Assembly (NCBI RefSeq): GCF_001517085.1
Contig: NZ_LRAC01000098.1
Coordinates: forward strand, 1 to 64,000
DNA from: Paenibacillus sp. DMB5
GTDB taxonomy: Bacteria > Bacillota > Bacilli > Paenibacillales > Paenibacillaceae
DNA: 64,000 bases
Reading direction: 5' to 3'
The notes under the pieces are model-generated. The model was not told where the DNA came from. It saw only the letters and a program-made list of their open reading frames with translations, and searched no databases. Shown piece by piece: positions 1 to 9,705 of this stretch (positions are counted from its first letter, which is position 1; every line of letters begins with the position of its first letter). Position numbers and translations under genes: made by a program.

Positions 1-59
1 TTATCTGGCTCCTTATCCCATCCCTCAATAACCCACTTACATTTGCACTCACGCCGTTG

Positions 60-1799
60 TCAGCAATACCCAAACCCAAGTATAGTAAAGCACTTGTCCT
101 GATCACCACTGCCCATGGTGATTTCCACCGTATGCTCGCCGCTCGTCTCCTGCTGGTAGACAATGACTGCATTACAGTGGGTCCAGTTGTTCTCGTGCGG
201 GTCGGCGGTGAGCACTTGTTTGCCGTCCACGCGGATTTCGGCTTTGCCGAAGCTTGCGCTGCCGGAATCCTTGAACACCAGAATGAGGATTTTACTGGTT
301 ATTGTCAGCTTAAATGGCACAGCTCCGGCTCCCTCCGGACGCATCCAGTTATAGGGGAACTGCGGCGTCCCGTGCGGATTGTCATCCAGCTCTACCATCT
401 GCAGGTCCATGTCGGATTCTGTGAAGCTGCCCGGTTCGATCCGCACGTTACTTAAGGTATGTGAGCGGTCCAGCAGGCGTATCGCCGTAAAGTCATTCCC
501 GATTGCCGGCGGCACGTTAAGGTCAATATCTTCAGTATCTGCCGGCGCTTCAGCGGCCCGTGTGAACAGATGGATCAGGCAATCCGCCATAACCCTGTGC
601 CCGTCGCCGGTTGGATGATAGATATCGTAGAAAAACTGCCTTTTGGAGATTGTATTTCCACCGGCCTTGGTCAGCTTGAACTGCTCGGTCACAGCATCCT
701 TTATACTGACCATCGGGAGGTTGTAGCGGAGTCCGACAGGGGAGAGCCGCTCCTGAAGGTTCCAGTCATTCACAAAAACGCTGAACAGCAGCACGACCGC
801 AGGCTGGTTACCGGCGGACAGAATCTTCAGACACAGGCTTTCGTAGCAGTTGCCCCTTGTTTCATCCCCCGCGTCGTTGACGGCAAATTCGACAATAACG
901 ATATCCGGCTGGACAGCACCGTCCCTGAGCACATCGCGTTCATAGCGGATAATTCCAAGCTCGGACGGAGTTCCGCCAACCCCGGCTTTGATAAAATGAA
1001 CATTCCCGCCTCCGTCTTTACCGTACAGCGCTTTAAATCCTAAATAAGACTGATAGGCATAACATTCACTATGGATCGGTTTGGCTCCCGCACCCTGCGT
1101 AATGGAGCCTCCGATATAGGCAATCGTTACATCTTCTCCGCGGGAGGCTTTGTCTATGGCGGCTTTCAGCCGCACATTATTCCCCGGATGCATCAGGGAG
1201 CGCGCTATCATCTCCCGGTACTGCTCCGAACCGAAGGCTACCGGCGTTTCCGGGGTCAGCTCAGGTGCCGTATACCCGTCATTCAGATAAAAAATAATAC
1301 TCGCCACCGCCAGGCTGCCAGCCTCTTCAAACTCAAAAGCAAATTTGCCGGGGACGTCATCGTCTGCCGACCATTCAATCTGATCCAGCTGCAAAATAAG
1401 CTCAGTCCCGTCCGCCGGACAGGGGACCTGGAGACTGGTGCCGGATGTATATTTGTCTGTCTTTCCCCAGTTCTGCAGCAGAAATGAGACCCCGCCCCGG
1501 CTATCCTCCGCTTTTACAGATATTCCGATGCTATGGACGAGCTTGCGGAATCCCGCACAGGTTCCAAGCAGGGACAGTATGTGCTCATCCTCAACCCCGC
1601 CGATATATTTGGCCTTATCAATCAGATAGCTTCCCTCCAGATAAACCTCCTGTGAAGGCTTGCCCGAAGGGCGCGCGGTTGCTTCAATTTGCGTTTCAAA
1701 CAGCACAAAAAATCCATTTCGGCGCTCAGCAGGGTCTTCAGGAGCTTTGGGGCCGCTGCCGGCGGTGATGCTATCTAGTGAGCTGATTGGATCTGACAT
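60..1799 (-). CDS. SGNH/GDSL-type carbohydrate esterase
   Basis: This 579-residue protein is an SGNH-fold hydrolase, probably removing acetyl or other acyl groups from sugars. The block I nucleophile lies in GGSITQG (Ser232), the block III Asn is in the VNDAGD stretch (about 308), and block V is DIYH (Asp392, His395). About 200 residues precede the catalytic domain and about 150 follow it, both rich in beta-strand pattern, so it may carry a jelly-roll domain at each end. No signal peptide is visible, which suggests a cytoplasmic enzyme acting on imported oligosaccharides. It is divergent from the GH115 alpha-glucuronidase, so deacylation of xylan fragments is a reasonable inference. The ATG follows an AAAGGATGATCCT stretch. 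The exact substrate cannot be read from the sequence. Confidence 0.85.
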   Translation of the reverse strand: MSDPISSLDSITAGSGPKAPEDPAERRNGFFVLFETQIEATARPSGKPSQEVYLEGSYLIDKAKYIGGVEDEHILSLLGTCAGFRKLVHSIGISVKAEDSRGGVSFLLQNWGKTDKYTSGTSLQVPCPADGTELILQLDQIEWSADDDVPGKFAFEFEEAGSLAVASIIFYLNDGYTAPELTPETPVAFGSEQYREMIARSLMHPGNNVRLKAAIDKASRGEDVTIAYIGGSITQGAGAKPIHSECYAYQSYLGFKALYGKDGGGNVHFIKAGVGGTPSELGIIRYERDVLRDGAVQPDIVIVEFAVNDAGDETRGNCYESLCLKILSAGNQPAVVLLFSVFVNDWNLQERLSPVGLRYNLPMVSIKDAVTEQFKLTKAGGNTISKRQFFYDIYHPTGDGHRVMADCLIHLFTRAAEAPADTEDIDLNVPPAIGNDFTAIRLLDRSHTLSNVRIEPGSFTESDMDLQMVELDDNPHGTPQFPYNWMRPEGAGAVPFKLTITSKILILVFKDSGSASFGKAEIRVDGKQVLTADPHENNWTHCNAVIVYQQETSGEHTVEITMGSGDQDKCFTILGFGYC

Positions 1800-1826
1800 A
1801 TAGGATCATCCTTTTAGCTGATATTT

Positions 1827-1840
1827 TGAAGGCGCTTACT
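1827..1840 (-). promoter_or_regulatory. Degenerate cre-like site upstream of the esterase
   Basis: The pseudo-palindrome TGAAGGCGCTTACT matches 12 of 14 positions of the CcpA catabolite-responsive consensus TGWAANCGNTNWCA. It lies about 30 bases upstream of the esterase start codon. Control by CcpA is an inference; two mismatches make it weak. Confidence 0.3.
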
Positions 1841-1994
1841 ATTTATGGCGGGTATAAGGGAGCACGTGCGCCATACAATGCCTGAATTTTATCAGAATTC
1901 GGTCTTTCCTGAAATGCATTCCCGCTCCATTTGAGCCCTTTTATGAAATTCATATCGGTTAATTACAAGAAGTATCTGGTTTACACATGGCTGC

Positions 1995-2017
1995 TGTAAC
2001 CGCTTAACTTATATAAT
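1995..2017 (+). promoter_or_regulatory. Promoter of GH115 gene with cre-like overlap
   Basis: A perfect -10 box TATAAT occurs at 2012-2017, 46 bases before the GH115 start, but no good -35 is visible. TGTAACCGCTTAAC at 1995-2008, in the -35 region, resembles a cre site with the last two bases inverted. The 263-bp divergent region holds no other gene. An activator, perhaps the neighbouring AraC protein, could compensate for the weak -35; that is inference. Confidence 0.4.
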
Positions 2018-2062
2018 GTGCCTGAATAGCCCAAAAAGCCGACACGGAAGGAAGAGGAATGA

Positions 2063-4918
2063 ATGATCGTTGTGGAACGGGGAACAGCAGCAGGAATATA
2101 TCTGGACGAAGCAGCAGAAGATGATGGCGGTTTGCGCAGAGTAGCGGAATCTTTTGCCGCAGATATAGAGTTGGTAACCGGCACAAGACCGGAAATAATC
2201 ACTGAACCTAGGCAGCTGGGCAGTACCGTTATAGTTGTAGGAACCGCCGGCAGAAGCAGGCTGATCGATGAGTGGATTGCTGCGGGGAAGGTGGATGTAT
2301 CCGCCATTCAAGGTAAACGGGAATGCTACAGAATTCAGCGGATTGAGCATCCGGGTGACGGGGTGCAGCAGGCACTGGTTATCGCGGGCAGCGACAAACG
2401 GGGGACCATCTACGGGATCTATGCTGTCTCTGAAATGATGGGAGTGAGCCCGTGGGTTTATTTTGCCGATGTCATACCTGAGAAAAGAACACTGCTGGAT
2501 CTGCCGGACACTAAGCTTGATGTCAGCTCCAAAGAGCCTTCAGTCAAATACCGGGGTTTTTTTCTGAATGATGACTGGCCTTCTCTAGGTTCCTGGGTAA
2601 CCGGGGCGTTCGGGGATTTCAACGAAGTTTTCTATGAAAAGATCTTTGAGCTGATTCTCAGGCTTAAGGGCAATTATCTCTGGCCGGCCATGTGGAGCGC
2701 TGAGTTCAGTGTGAACGGGAAGAGTCATCCGCTTGCGAATGCAGAGCTTGCCAAGGAATACGGAATCATCATGGGCACCTCGCATCACGAGCCCCTGTTC
2801 CGGGCCGGCAGTGAATGGCAGAGGGTGTATAAGGATTACGGGACAAGCAATCTGTGGGATTTTGCCCGGAACCGGGAGGCGATCACCGCTTTTTGGGAGG
2901 ACGGCATCAGGAGGAATAAAGATTTTCCGAACCTGATTACGCTGGGCATGCGGGGCGAAAGCGATTCGGCGCTGGAAGGCAGCGACCAGGAAAACATTGA
3001 ACTGCTGAAGGAGATCATCCTCACGCAAAAAGAACTGCTTAAGCGGTATGGGCTTGAGCAGGCACCGCAGGTTCTGGCCGTCTATAAAGAGGTGGAGAAA
3101 TACTGGTACGGCACGGCTGAAGCGGAGGGGCTGAAGGACTGGGAGGTTCTGAATGATGTGACCATTTTGCTGTCGGATGATAATTTCGGCAACCTCCGCA
3201 AAATCCCGGCGGGGCAGGAGCAGCACCGCAGCGCCGGCTGGGGGATGTACTATCACCTGGATTATCACGGCGGTCCGCATTCCTACGAATGGGTGAATAC
3301 GACTCCTCTGGAGAAGGTCTGGGAGCAGATGAGTATGGCTTATGATTACGGAATCCGGGATGTGTGGATTGTTAATGTCGGAGATTTGAAGCCGATGGAG
3401 CTGCCCGTATCTTACTTTCTGGATTTGGCTTATGATTTCGAAGCCTGGGGAACGGCTGCGATAAACAGGACAAAAGAATATACAGAGCGGTGGGTGCAGC
3501 AGCAGTTCGGCCATGCGGCAGATGAAGCGGCTGTGTGCGGAATTGCCGGGATACTGGCAGATTACACTAGGATGAACGGGCGGCGCAAGCCGGAAATTAT
3601 CCGGCAGGATACCTTCAGTTTCGTGCATTACAATGAGGCGCAGCGGGTGCTGGAGCAGGCTGGCAAGCTTGTGGAGGCTGCTGATCATTATAGAAGGCTT
3701 ATCCCGGAGCAACTGCAGGATGCTTATTTTCAGCTCGTCTATTTTCCCGCTGCGGCTTCGGCTAACGTCCTGCAAATGCAAGTGTATGCCGGGCTTAGCC
3801 GGCTCTATGCAGAGCGGGGGAGCGTTCTTGCAAATACGTATGCAGGGCTGACAGCAGAAGCCATCGAACGGGACAATCGGCTGGAGCAGACGTATAACAA
3901 CGGAATCTCCGGCGGAAAATGGCGGGGCATGATGAGCTCGGCGCATGTCGGCTATGTCAACTGGGATGCGGCAGGGTGGAGTTATCCGCAGGCGGCAGCC
4001 GTGGTACCGGTAAAAGGACCGCTAATGATCATCGATGTGCAGGGCACGGAGCAAGGGTATACTTCAGGAACAGCGGCTCTGCCGGTGTTTACGAATCTGC
4101 AGAAGGAGACTTATACGGTTACCGTCAGCAATGGCGGGGACGCGGGCTTTGCCTATGAAGTAGCAGCCTATGCGGACTGGATCAGGCTGGACCCTCCCAG
4201 CGGCTGGACTGAGACAGCAGAGACAATCACTGTATCCGTTGACTGGGATAAGGTGCAAGGGGCATGCAGCGGCGATATTGTTATCAGCGGAGCCGAAGGC
4301 ACGGTTACGGTCCGTGCAGAGATAGACTGGATTGACCTGAACGGGGTGCCGCCTAAGACTTTTGTTGAGACGCATGATGTTGTGTCCATTGAGGCAGAGC
4401 ATACCGTTACGCGTGTTATGGCGGACAGTGTGGAATGGAAAACGGTCAACAGCTATGGAAGAACCTTATCCTCGGTCAAAATGTACCCGGACACTGTATC
4501 CTTTAGTGAACCGGCGCGATCGCCTTACCTGGAGTACCGGGTATCCATCCGGCAGAACGGCGAATACAGCCTGACGGCGTACGTTGCACCGACAAATCAC
4601 CTCTCGCCGGTCTGCGGCTTGAAGTATGCAGCAGGCTTTGACGGTCACAATCCTGTCATCGCCGATGCTCTGCCTCCGGGCTTTGAGGGCGGCAATCATG
4701 ATAACGGGGCCTGGTGCAGGGCGGTAATGGATAATATCCATGTTACAGCCACCACCCATACCCTATCAAAAGGTATCCATACTCTGCGTTTCTATGGACT
4801 GGATGCCGGGCTTGTGCTGCAAAAGCTGGTTTTGTCTGCCGGGCCGCTGCCGTATTCCTATCTTGGGCCGGAGGAAAGCTACATCACTTCAGCAGAGCTG
4901 ACGGAGGATAGCCTTTGA
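2063..4918 (+). CDS. GH115 family xylan alpha-1,2-glucuronidase
   Basis: This 951-residue protein has the GH115 layout. An N-terminal alpha/beta domain (about 1-150) contains the VIAGSDKRGTIYGIY segment, then a TIM-barrel region (about 155-480) with KYRGFFLNDDWP, LKGNYLWPAMW and GTSHHEP, then a helical part, and a beta-rich C-terminal domain (from about 700) like the GH115 C-terminal module. Family members release 4-O-methyl-glucuronic acid from internal or terminal xylose of glucuronoxylan. No signal peptide is seen, so it probably works on imported xylo-oligosaccharides. The start follows a GAGG ribosome site five bases upstream. The last 35 bases overlap the convergent AraC gene. The length is normal and the frame intact. 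Confidence 0.93.
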   Translation: MIVVERGTAAGIYLDEAAEDDGGLRRVAESFAADIELVTGTRPEIITEPRQLGSTVIVVGTAGRSRLIDEWIAAGKVDVSAIQGKRECYRIQRIEHPGDGVQQALVIAGSDKRGTIYGIYAVSEMMGVSPWVYFADVIPEKRTLLDLPDTKLDVSSKEPSVKYRGFFLNDDWPSLGSWVTGAFGDFNEVFYEKIFELILRLKGNYLWPAMWSAEFSVNGKSHPLANAELAKEYGIIMGTSHHEPLFRAGSEWQRVYKDYGTSNLWDFARNREAITAFWEDGIRRNKDFPNLITLGMRGESDSALEGSDQENIELLKEIILTQKELLKRYGLEQAPQVLAVYKEVEKYWYGTAEAEGLKDWEVLNDVTILLSDDNFGNLRKIPAGQEQHRSAGWGMYYHLDYHGGPHSYEWVNTTPLEKVWEQMSMAYDYGIRDVWIVNVGDLKPMELPVSYFLDLAYDFEAWGTAAINRTKEYTERWVQQQFGHAADEAAVCGIAGILADYTRMNGRRKPEIIRQDTFSFVHYNEAQRVLEQAGKLVEAADHYRRLIPEQLQDAYFQLVYFPAAASANVLQMQVYAGLSRLYAERGSVLANTYAGLTAEAIERDNRLEQTYNNGISGGKWRGMMSSAHVGYVNWDAAGWSYPQAAAVVPVKGPLMIIDVQGTEQGYTSGTAALPVFTNLQKETYTVTVSNGGDAGFAYEVAAYADWIRLDPPSGWTETAETITVSVDWDKVQGACSGDIVISGAEGTVTVRAEIDWIDLNGVPPKTFVETHDVVSIEAEHTVTRVMADSVEWKTVNSYGRTLSSVKMYPDTVSFSEPARSPYLEYRVSIRQNGEYSLTAYVAPTNHLSPVCGLKYAAGFDGHNPVIADALPPGFEGGNHDNGAWCRAVMDNIHVTATTHTLSKGIHTLRFYGLDAGLVLQKLVLSAGPLPYSYLGPEESYITSAELTEDSL

Positions 4919-5663
4919 TCTGTTTGAATACAGTGCTGAAGTAGGCTGCATCCCGGTAGCCGCAATGAGCAGCAACTTCGGAAACATTGAAGCCGCCCGC
5001 CGACAGCAGCATCTCGGCATTATTGACCCGCACCCGGTTGATATATTCCTTCAAGGCCACTCCGGTGTTAATCTTGAACAGCTTGCCCATATATTCGGGG
5101 TTTAGCCCGGCCGGTGCGGCAAGCTCGCCGATCGTGATTTCATCACAATAGTGATCCATAATATAGGCGGTTGCCCTTTGAATCCGGGGATCAACGAACG
5201 GGGTCTGCTGATGATGTGCAATAACAAGCAAACGGTAGATGATCTGCTGAAAAAGAGCTCTGGCTTTCATCCGGTAGAGAGGCTGCTTGCCCATCCAGAC
5301 ATGGGAGAATTCGCGGATATCCTCCAGAACCTCCTTGGTCCGCCAGTTGCGGGTTACCGTCTGAAAGGGGAGCTGCACTTCATTGTGCCCGCCCAGCCAG
5401 AAGAAGTTAAATGCATAGGAATGCATCGGCGCTTCTTTGAAGGTATGGGCTTCACGGATGCTGCCCGCAGGAGCATACAGCAGATCACCGGCCTCAACGG
5501 TGAACTTGTCCCCGTTGATATAATAGTTAGCCTTACCTTCAACGATAAAGGTGAGATCATGAAAATCGATGGTGCTCTGGCCGATTCCCCAACCTTCAAA
5601 GCACTTCCGGTCAACAAACAGAAAAACATCCGGCACCAGCTGTTCGTACTGATTGATATCCAT
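4884..5663 (-). CDS. AraC family transcriptional regulator
   Basis: A 259-residue regulator. Residues 1-100 form an AraC-type cupin ligand domain (the FIVEGKANYYINGD and AGDLLYAPAGSIREAH strands), and about 160-258 hold two helix-turn-helix motifs, the second ending in the typical GYRDAAYFSTVFKQIKGYPP signature. It is transcribed toward the GH115 gene and overlaps its end by 35 bases, so the two transcripts are antisense at their 3' ends. Position suggests it senses a xylan-derived sugar and controls the esterase/GH115 pair; that is inferred from context only. The ribosome site GAGGAGG lies 11 bases upstream of the ATG, slightly far. Confidence 0.9.
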   Translation of the reverse strand: MDINQYEQLVPDVFLFVDRKCFEGWGIGQSTIDFHDLTFIVEGKANYYINGDKFTVEAGDLLYAPAGSIREAHTFKEAPMHSYAFNFFWLGGHNEVQLPFQTVTRNWRTKEVLEDIREFSHVWMGKQPLYRMKARALFQQIIYRLLVIAHHQQTPFVDPRIQRATAYIMDHYCDEITIGELAAPAGLNPEYMGKLFKINTGVALKEYINRVRVNNAEMLLSAGGFNVSEVAAHCGYRDAAYFSTVFKQIKGYPPSALLK

Positions 5664-5698
5664 GCTTGACTGAGCCTCCTCGGTTCAATCATAGCGCC

Positions 5699-6802
5699 TC
5701 ATGAACCCCGGGACAAGCGTTTCCGCACCTTAAAAACAATCAGCATAAATAACGGCAGTACGAATGAGTAAGTCATATTCCAGTCTACCCAGTAGGCTGG
5801 AATTTCTTTTATATAGAAGATAATATTTCTGGAGACCAGCTGGGAGAGCCCGTAGAGCAGGAAGGCTACAGGGAAAATCAGCGGACGGTAGCTTTTCAGC
5901 TTCAGGAACTGGGCTGAGCCTAATACAAAGGCATAGAAATACAGGACGGTTTTGAAGTAGGTGCTGATGATCCAGGCAGTTGCCATGAGTGCTTCTATCC
6001 GCTGCAGGAAGTTGGCGATATTGATTTTGCGGGCCAGTATGTAGGCAGCGTAGAAGTTATGCTCGGAGAAGTACACGCCCAGCACAGTGAGCGAAAGGAT
6101 CAGAATCAGGTTAAGCGTCAGGGCCCCGACAAAAATGCAGGCAAAAATATCGCGGTTGATTGTACCCGACTTGCGTGCATAAGGATACACCATAAAGAAT
6201 ACACACATTTCCCCGAACGGATAAAAGACACCGTACATGACCGCATGCAGCATGTCGGGAAAAGGAGTAATCATAATGGGATAGATCCGTTCCACTTGGA
6301 CCTGCGGAAAAAGCAGCACCATCAGGCAAATGAGGAAAATAACAAATAACGGAAGGAAGATCTGCGATGCCCGTCCTAGTGTCTCAAGCCCCAGCCGCAT
6401 TCCGTACACGAGCAGAATGATACTCATACCCCTGATGACTCCGCCGGGAGTCCCCTCATAAATTTGCGTACACATAAAGTCCTCGATTTCACGGATATAC
6501 ATGGAGCCGGCGATCAGGTAGAAATACAGATAATAAAGGGCCACAGCTCCGCCAAGCCACTTCCCAAGAATCTGCCGGCTCAGCTCGATGATGGTTTTGT
6601 TAGGGTCAATATTAGCTACAGTCACCATCATAAAAATCATACCGATCCCCAGCGGCAGACTGATCAGACCGGCAATCCAGGCATCCTGATGGGCGTTAGC
6701 CGTCATAACGGAAGGATAGACCAGCGCCATATCCCCGATAAAAGCAAACAGGCCGAGTATAACCATCTGCGCTGTGCTAATCCTGTCCTTTTCTAGCATC
6801 AT
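5699..6802 (-). CDS. Spore germination permease, GerAB/GerKB family
   Basis: A 367-residue integral membrane protein with about ten hydrophobic segments, of the GerAB/APC-type spore germination family; the N-terminal RISTAQMVILGLFAF segment is typical. In germinant receptors the B subunit binds the germinant within the forespore inner membrane. I chose the ATG at 6802, preceded by GGGGAG, over an in-frame start 24 residues upstream that has no ribosome site. The gene is divergent from the A and C subunits instead of lying between them, an unusual order. Which germinant it senses cannot be told. Confidence 0.9.
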   Translation of the reverse strand: MMLEKDRISTAQMVILGLFAFIGDMALVYPSVMTANAHQDAWIAGLISLPLGIGMIFMMVTVANIDPNKTIIELSRQILGKWLGGAVALYYLYFYLIAGSMYIREIEDFMCTQIYEGTPGGVIRGMSIILLVYGMRLGLETLGRASQIFLPLFVIFLICLMVLLFPQVQVERIYPIMITPFPDMLHAVMYGVFYPFGEMCVFFMVYPYARKSGTINRDIFACIFVGALTLNLILILSLTVLGVYFSEHNFYAAYILARKINIANFLQRIEALMATAWIISTYFKTVLYFYAFVLGSAQFLKLKSYRPLIFPVAFLLYGLSQLVSRNIIFYIKEIPAYWVDWNMTYSFVLPLFMLIVFKVRKRLSRGS

Positions 6803-6852
6803 AATGTCTCCCCTGACCCCGCTGTGGGCGGATATCCTTGTCAATACTTGCT

Positions 6853-6881
6853 TAGTATGGCTTAGTAAGCCCAATTTATGT
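6853..6881 (-). promoter_or_regulatory. Candidate sigma-G promoter of germination permease
   Basis: On the minus strand, CATACTA (6859-6853) fits the sigma-G -10 consensus, with ACATA 17 bases upstream as a possible -35. It lies about 50 bases before the permease start. Forespore expression by sigma-G is established for gerA-type genes; the assignment here is by motif only. Confidence 0.4.
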
Positions 6882-6966
6882 TAGCTCAGGAGGGTCTCAT
6901 CCAAGGAATAATTATCATGATCTGAATTAAACTATGGAACAGATTGGTTTAACAGGAGGCAGCACA

Positions 6967-8481
6967 ATGAAGGACAAGCATGATCAGGATCTGTCCAGCC
7001 GGCTGGATGACAATCACGAACAGATCAAACAGCTGCTCGGGTTAAGCACCGATCTGATAAGCAAGGAGCTCCTGCTAGGAGACAAAACGCGGCTTACCCT
7101 TTTTTACATAGACGGACTGGTGGATACGGGGATTTTGCACCAATCCATTCTGTACTCCCTGCAGGGAAACAGGGTACCGGAGATGCTGGAGGGGCTTAAT
7201 CCGGAGCAGACTGTAGAGCTGCTTAGACAACGTATTCTGATAGCCGGCGATCTGACGCTTGTTAGCAAAATGGGGCAATTTGTCCATGACCTGATGTCAG
7301 GCAGTGTCATGCTTACAGTAGACGGAACCGCTAATGCGCTGCGGATTGGTCTGCCCGGCTGGGATGACAGGGCGGTAAGTGAGCCTAGCTCGCAATCCGT
7401 GGTACGCGGTCCGATGGAAGGCTTCACAGAGAACCTGCGGACCAATACGGCGCTGCTCCGCCGCAAAATCAAGGACAGCCAGCTGTGGCTGGAGACCCTT
7501 CAGATCGGCAGGGTAACCCAGACCAGCGTATCAATCATGTATTTAAGCAATGTTGCCAATGAGGAGCTGGTCAAGGAGGTGAAGCGGCGGCTGAACAAAA
7601 TTGATACCGACAGTATTCTGGAGAGCGGCTATATCGAGGAGTTCATTCAGGATACAGCGAGGACGCCGTTTCCGACCATGTATAACAGTGACCGGCCGGA
7701 TACGATCGCTGCGGGCATTCTTGAGGGTAAAGTGGCGATTCTGATTGACGGAACGCCGTTTGTCCTGCTGGCCCCGACCATTTTTGTCGCTTTTTTTCAA
7801 TCAGCCGAGGACTATTACCAGCGTGCTGATATTTCAACTCTGCTGCGGTTCATCCGGTTTCTGGCGTTTTTTCTTACACTGCTGGCACCGGCCTTATATG
7901 TGGCCATTACGACGTATCATCAGGAGATGATTCCGACCAGCCTTGTAATAAGTCTCGCTGCCCAGCGGGAGAGTGTCCCGTTTCCGGCTTTTATTGAGGC
8001 GCTTATGATGGAGCTGACTTATGAAATCCTGCGGGAGGCGGGGGTCAGAATTCCGAAAAATGTCGGCCAGGCCATTTCGATTGTCGGGACGCTTGTCATT
8101 GGCCAGGCGGCGGTTGCAGCAGGCTTCGTCTCCTCCGCAATGGTCATTATCGTATCCATTACAGCAATCTCAAGCTTTGTTATTCCGGAGGTCGGCATGT
8201 CCATTGCCGCACGGATCATCCGGTTTGCCCTGATCGGCCTGGCCGGATTTATCGGCTTGTACGGAGTTCTGTGCGGGGTGTTTGTTATTGTACTGCATCT
8301 GGCGAGCCTCCGTTCCTTTGGAATTTCCTATATGAGCCCTATCGGGCCTTACCGGTCTGAAGATATGAAGGATACGATTTTCCGGTTTCCATGGCCGCAT
8401 CTCCGGAAGAGGCCCACGGAAAGCCGGACCAAAAATATTTATCGTCAAGGACCGGCTGGACAGGGGGAGCAGGAATCATGA
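6967..8481 (+). CDS. Spore germination protein, GerA/GerKA family (A subunit)
   Basis: A 504-residue GerAA-type protein. The N-terminal hydrophilic half (about 1-270) carries the GLSTDLISKELL and TLFYIDGLVD segments typical of the family's N-terminal domain. The C-terminal half has about five to six membrane segments, including the RESVPFPAFIEALMMELTYE stretch conserved in GerA proteins. It forms the oligomeric channel-like subunit of the receptor. I chose the ATG at 6967, with AGGAGG five to seven bases upstream, over an in-frame ATG at 6934. Its TGA overlaps the next gene's ATG (ATGA), so A and C are translationally coupled. Confidence 0.93.
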   Translation: MKDKHDQDLSSRLDDNHEQIKQLLGLSTDLISKELLLGDKTRLTLFYIDGLVDTGILHQSILYSLQGNRVPEMLEGLNPEQTVELLRQRILIAGDLTLVSKMGQFVHDLMSGSVMLTVDGTANALRIGLPGWDDRAVSEPSSQSVVRGPMEGFTENLRTNTALLRRKIKDSQLWLETLQIGRVTQTSVSIMYLSNVANEELVKEVKRRLNKIDTDSILESGYIEEFIQDTARTPFPTMYNSDRPDTIAAGILEGKVAILIDGTPFVLLAPTIFVAFFQSAEDYYQRADISTLLRFIRFLAFFLTLLAPALYVAITTYHQEMIPTSLVISLAAQRESVPFPAFIEALMMELTYEILREAGVRIPKNVGQAISIVGTLVIGQAAVAAGFVSSAMVIIVSITAISSFVIPEVGMSIAARIIRFALIGLAGFIGLYGVLCGVFVIVLHLASLRSFGISYMSPIGPYRSEDMKDTIFRFPWPHLRKRPTESRTKNIYRQGPAGQGEQES

Positions 8482-9698
8482 AAAGGGCTGTCCGCAGAGC
8501 AGTATTTGTGTTGCTTCCTTTGCTGCTGATGTCCACGCTGCTGAGCGGGTGCTGGGAGCGGCAGGAGCTGAATGAGCTGGCGTTTGTTCTTGCTCTGGGT
8601 CTGGACAAGGCGGAGGACGGATTTGAGGTGACGATGCAGGTAGTCATTCCTTCAGCAATCTCATCACAGACTGCCGGCGGGATGGGCAGTGGTATACCTG
8701 TAGTTACTTACAGCTTTCCTGCAGCGAGCATTTATGAAGCCTTTCGCAAATTCAATTTGACCAGCTCACGGTCGGGCTATATGGGACATATCCGGGTGGT
8801 AGTAATCGGAGAGGCGCTTGCCCGTGAAGGGCTGGGCCCGGTGCTGGACGTGCTGAAGCGGAGCCGTGAGCCGCGGATGGATTTTTATGCAATGGTAGCT
8901 AAGGAAGGGACGGCGAAGGAAGTACTGAATGTGCTGACTCCGCTGGATAAGCTGCCGGCTAATAAGCTGTTCAATGCTTTGGACAAATCCTACCAGGTGT
9001 CTGCCAAGACGGTTGCTGTTACGCTGGACAGGTTCATAGAGGACCTGCTTTATGAAGGGAAGAATCCGGTATTGACCGGAGTGGAGGTCCAAGGAGATCC
9101 TGAAGCAGGCGGGGAAAAAAGCAACACGGAGCGTACCAGCCCAAAAACCAGACTGCGTTATGAAGATGTGGCTGTGTTCAAAAAAGATAAAATGCTCGGC
9201 TGGCTGAATGACGGTGAAACCGTCGGTTATAATTTTGTCGTTGATAATGTCGTTAAGAATACAGGCCATGTAGAGGGTGATGACGGCAAGCTGATAGTGA
9301 TCGAGGGGCTTGAATCTTCTACTAAGAGGAAAGTGAAAATAATCGGCGGAGAACCCCATATTTTTCTGGAGGTCAAGGCGATCTGCAATGTACAGGAGGT
9401 GCAAGGCACAGACCACCTTGAGACGGATCAGACTATTCACGAGCTGGAAAAGAAGACAGAGGAACGGATTATCGACCGGATGGAGGATGCTGTGTCTCAG
9501 ATCAATAAGCGGTTTAATGTCGATATTTTCGGCTTTGGCCAATCCATTTACCGGACACATCCCAAGGTCTGGGCCAGACTGCAGGAGCAGAATAAAGACA
9601 ACTACCTGAAGGAGCTGCCTATTCATTACAAGGCTGACGTTACGATTAACCGGATCGGCACCATCGACAGTTCTTTTGCAGATCAAATAAAGGAGTGA
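8478..9698 (+). CDS. Ger(x)C family spore germination lipoprotein (C subunit)
   Basis: A 406-residue lipoprotein. The signal peptide ends in LLSGC (lipobox, Cys about 24), followed by the WERQELNELAFV segment that marks GerAC-type proteins. The mature part forms the three-domain GerC fold; this is inferred from family membership. It sits on the outer face of the spore inner membrane and is needed for receptor function. The ATG at 8478 overlaps the A-subunit stop by four bases and follows GGGGGAG. A longer reading frame starting at 8391 was rejected because it lies wholly inside the A gene and lacks a ribosome site. Confidence 0.93.
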   Translation: MKRAVRRAVFVLLPLLLMSTLLSGCWERQELNELAFVLALGLDKAEDGFEVTMQVVIPSAISSQTAGGMGSGIPVVTYSFPAASIYEAFRKFNLTSSRSGYMGHIRVVVIGEALAREGLGPVLDVLKRSREPRMDFYAMVAKEGTAKEVLNVLTPLDKLPANKLFNALDKSYQVSAKTVAVTLDRFIEDLLYEGKNPVLTGVEVQGDPEAGGEKSNTERTSPKTRLRYEDVAVFKKDKMLGWLNDGETVGYNFVVDNVVKNTGHVEGDDGKLIVIEGLESSTKRKVKIIGGEPHIFLEVKAICNVQEVQGTDHLETDQTIHELEKKTEERIIDRMEDAVSQINKRFNVDIFGFGQSIYRTHPKVWARLQEQNKDNYLKELPIHYKADVTINRIGTIDSSFADQIKE

Positions 9699-9705
9699 AG
9701 CGGAT

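Noticed and set aside
1..59. Gene end at the left edge
   Set aside because: No frame with recognisable content enters from the left; only a spacer after the esterase stop is seen.
2585..3946. 453-residue reading frame opposite the GH115 gene
   Set aside because: It is antisense to a well-conserved enzyme, has no ribosome site and no recognisable domain.
8766..9686. 306-residue minus-strand frame over the GerC gene
   Set aside because: Fully inside a conserved gene; no start signals; composition typical of a shadow frame.
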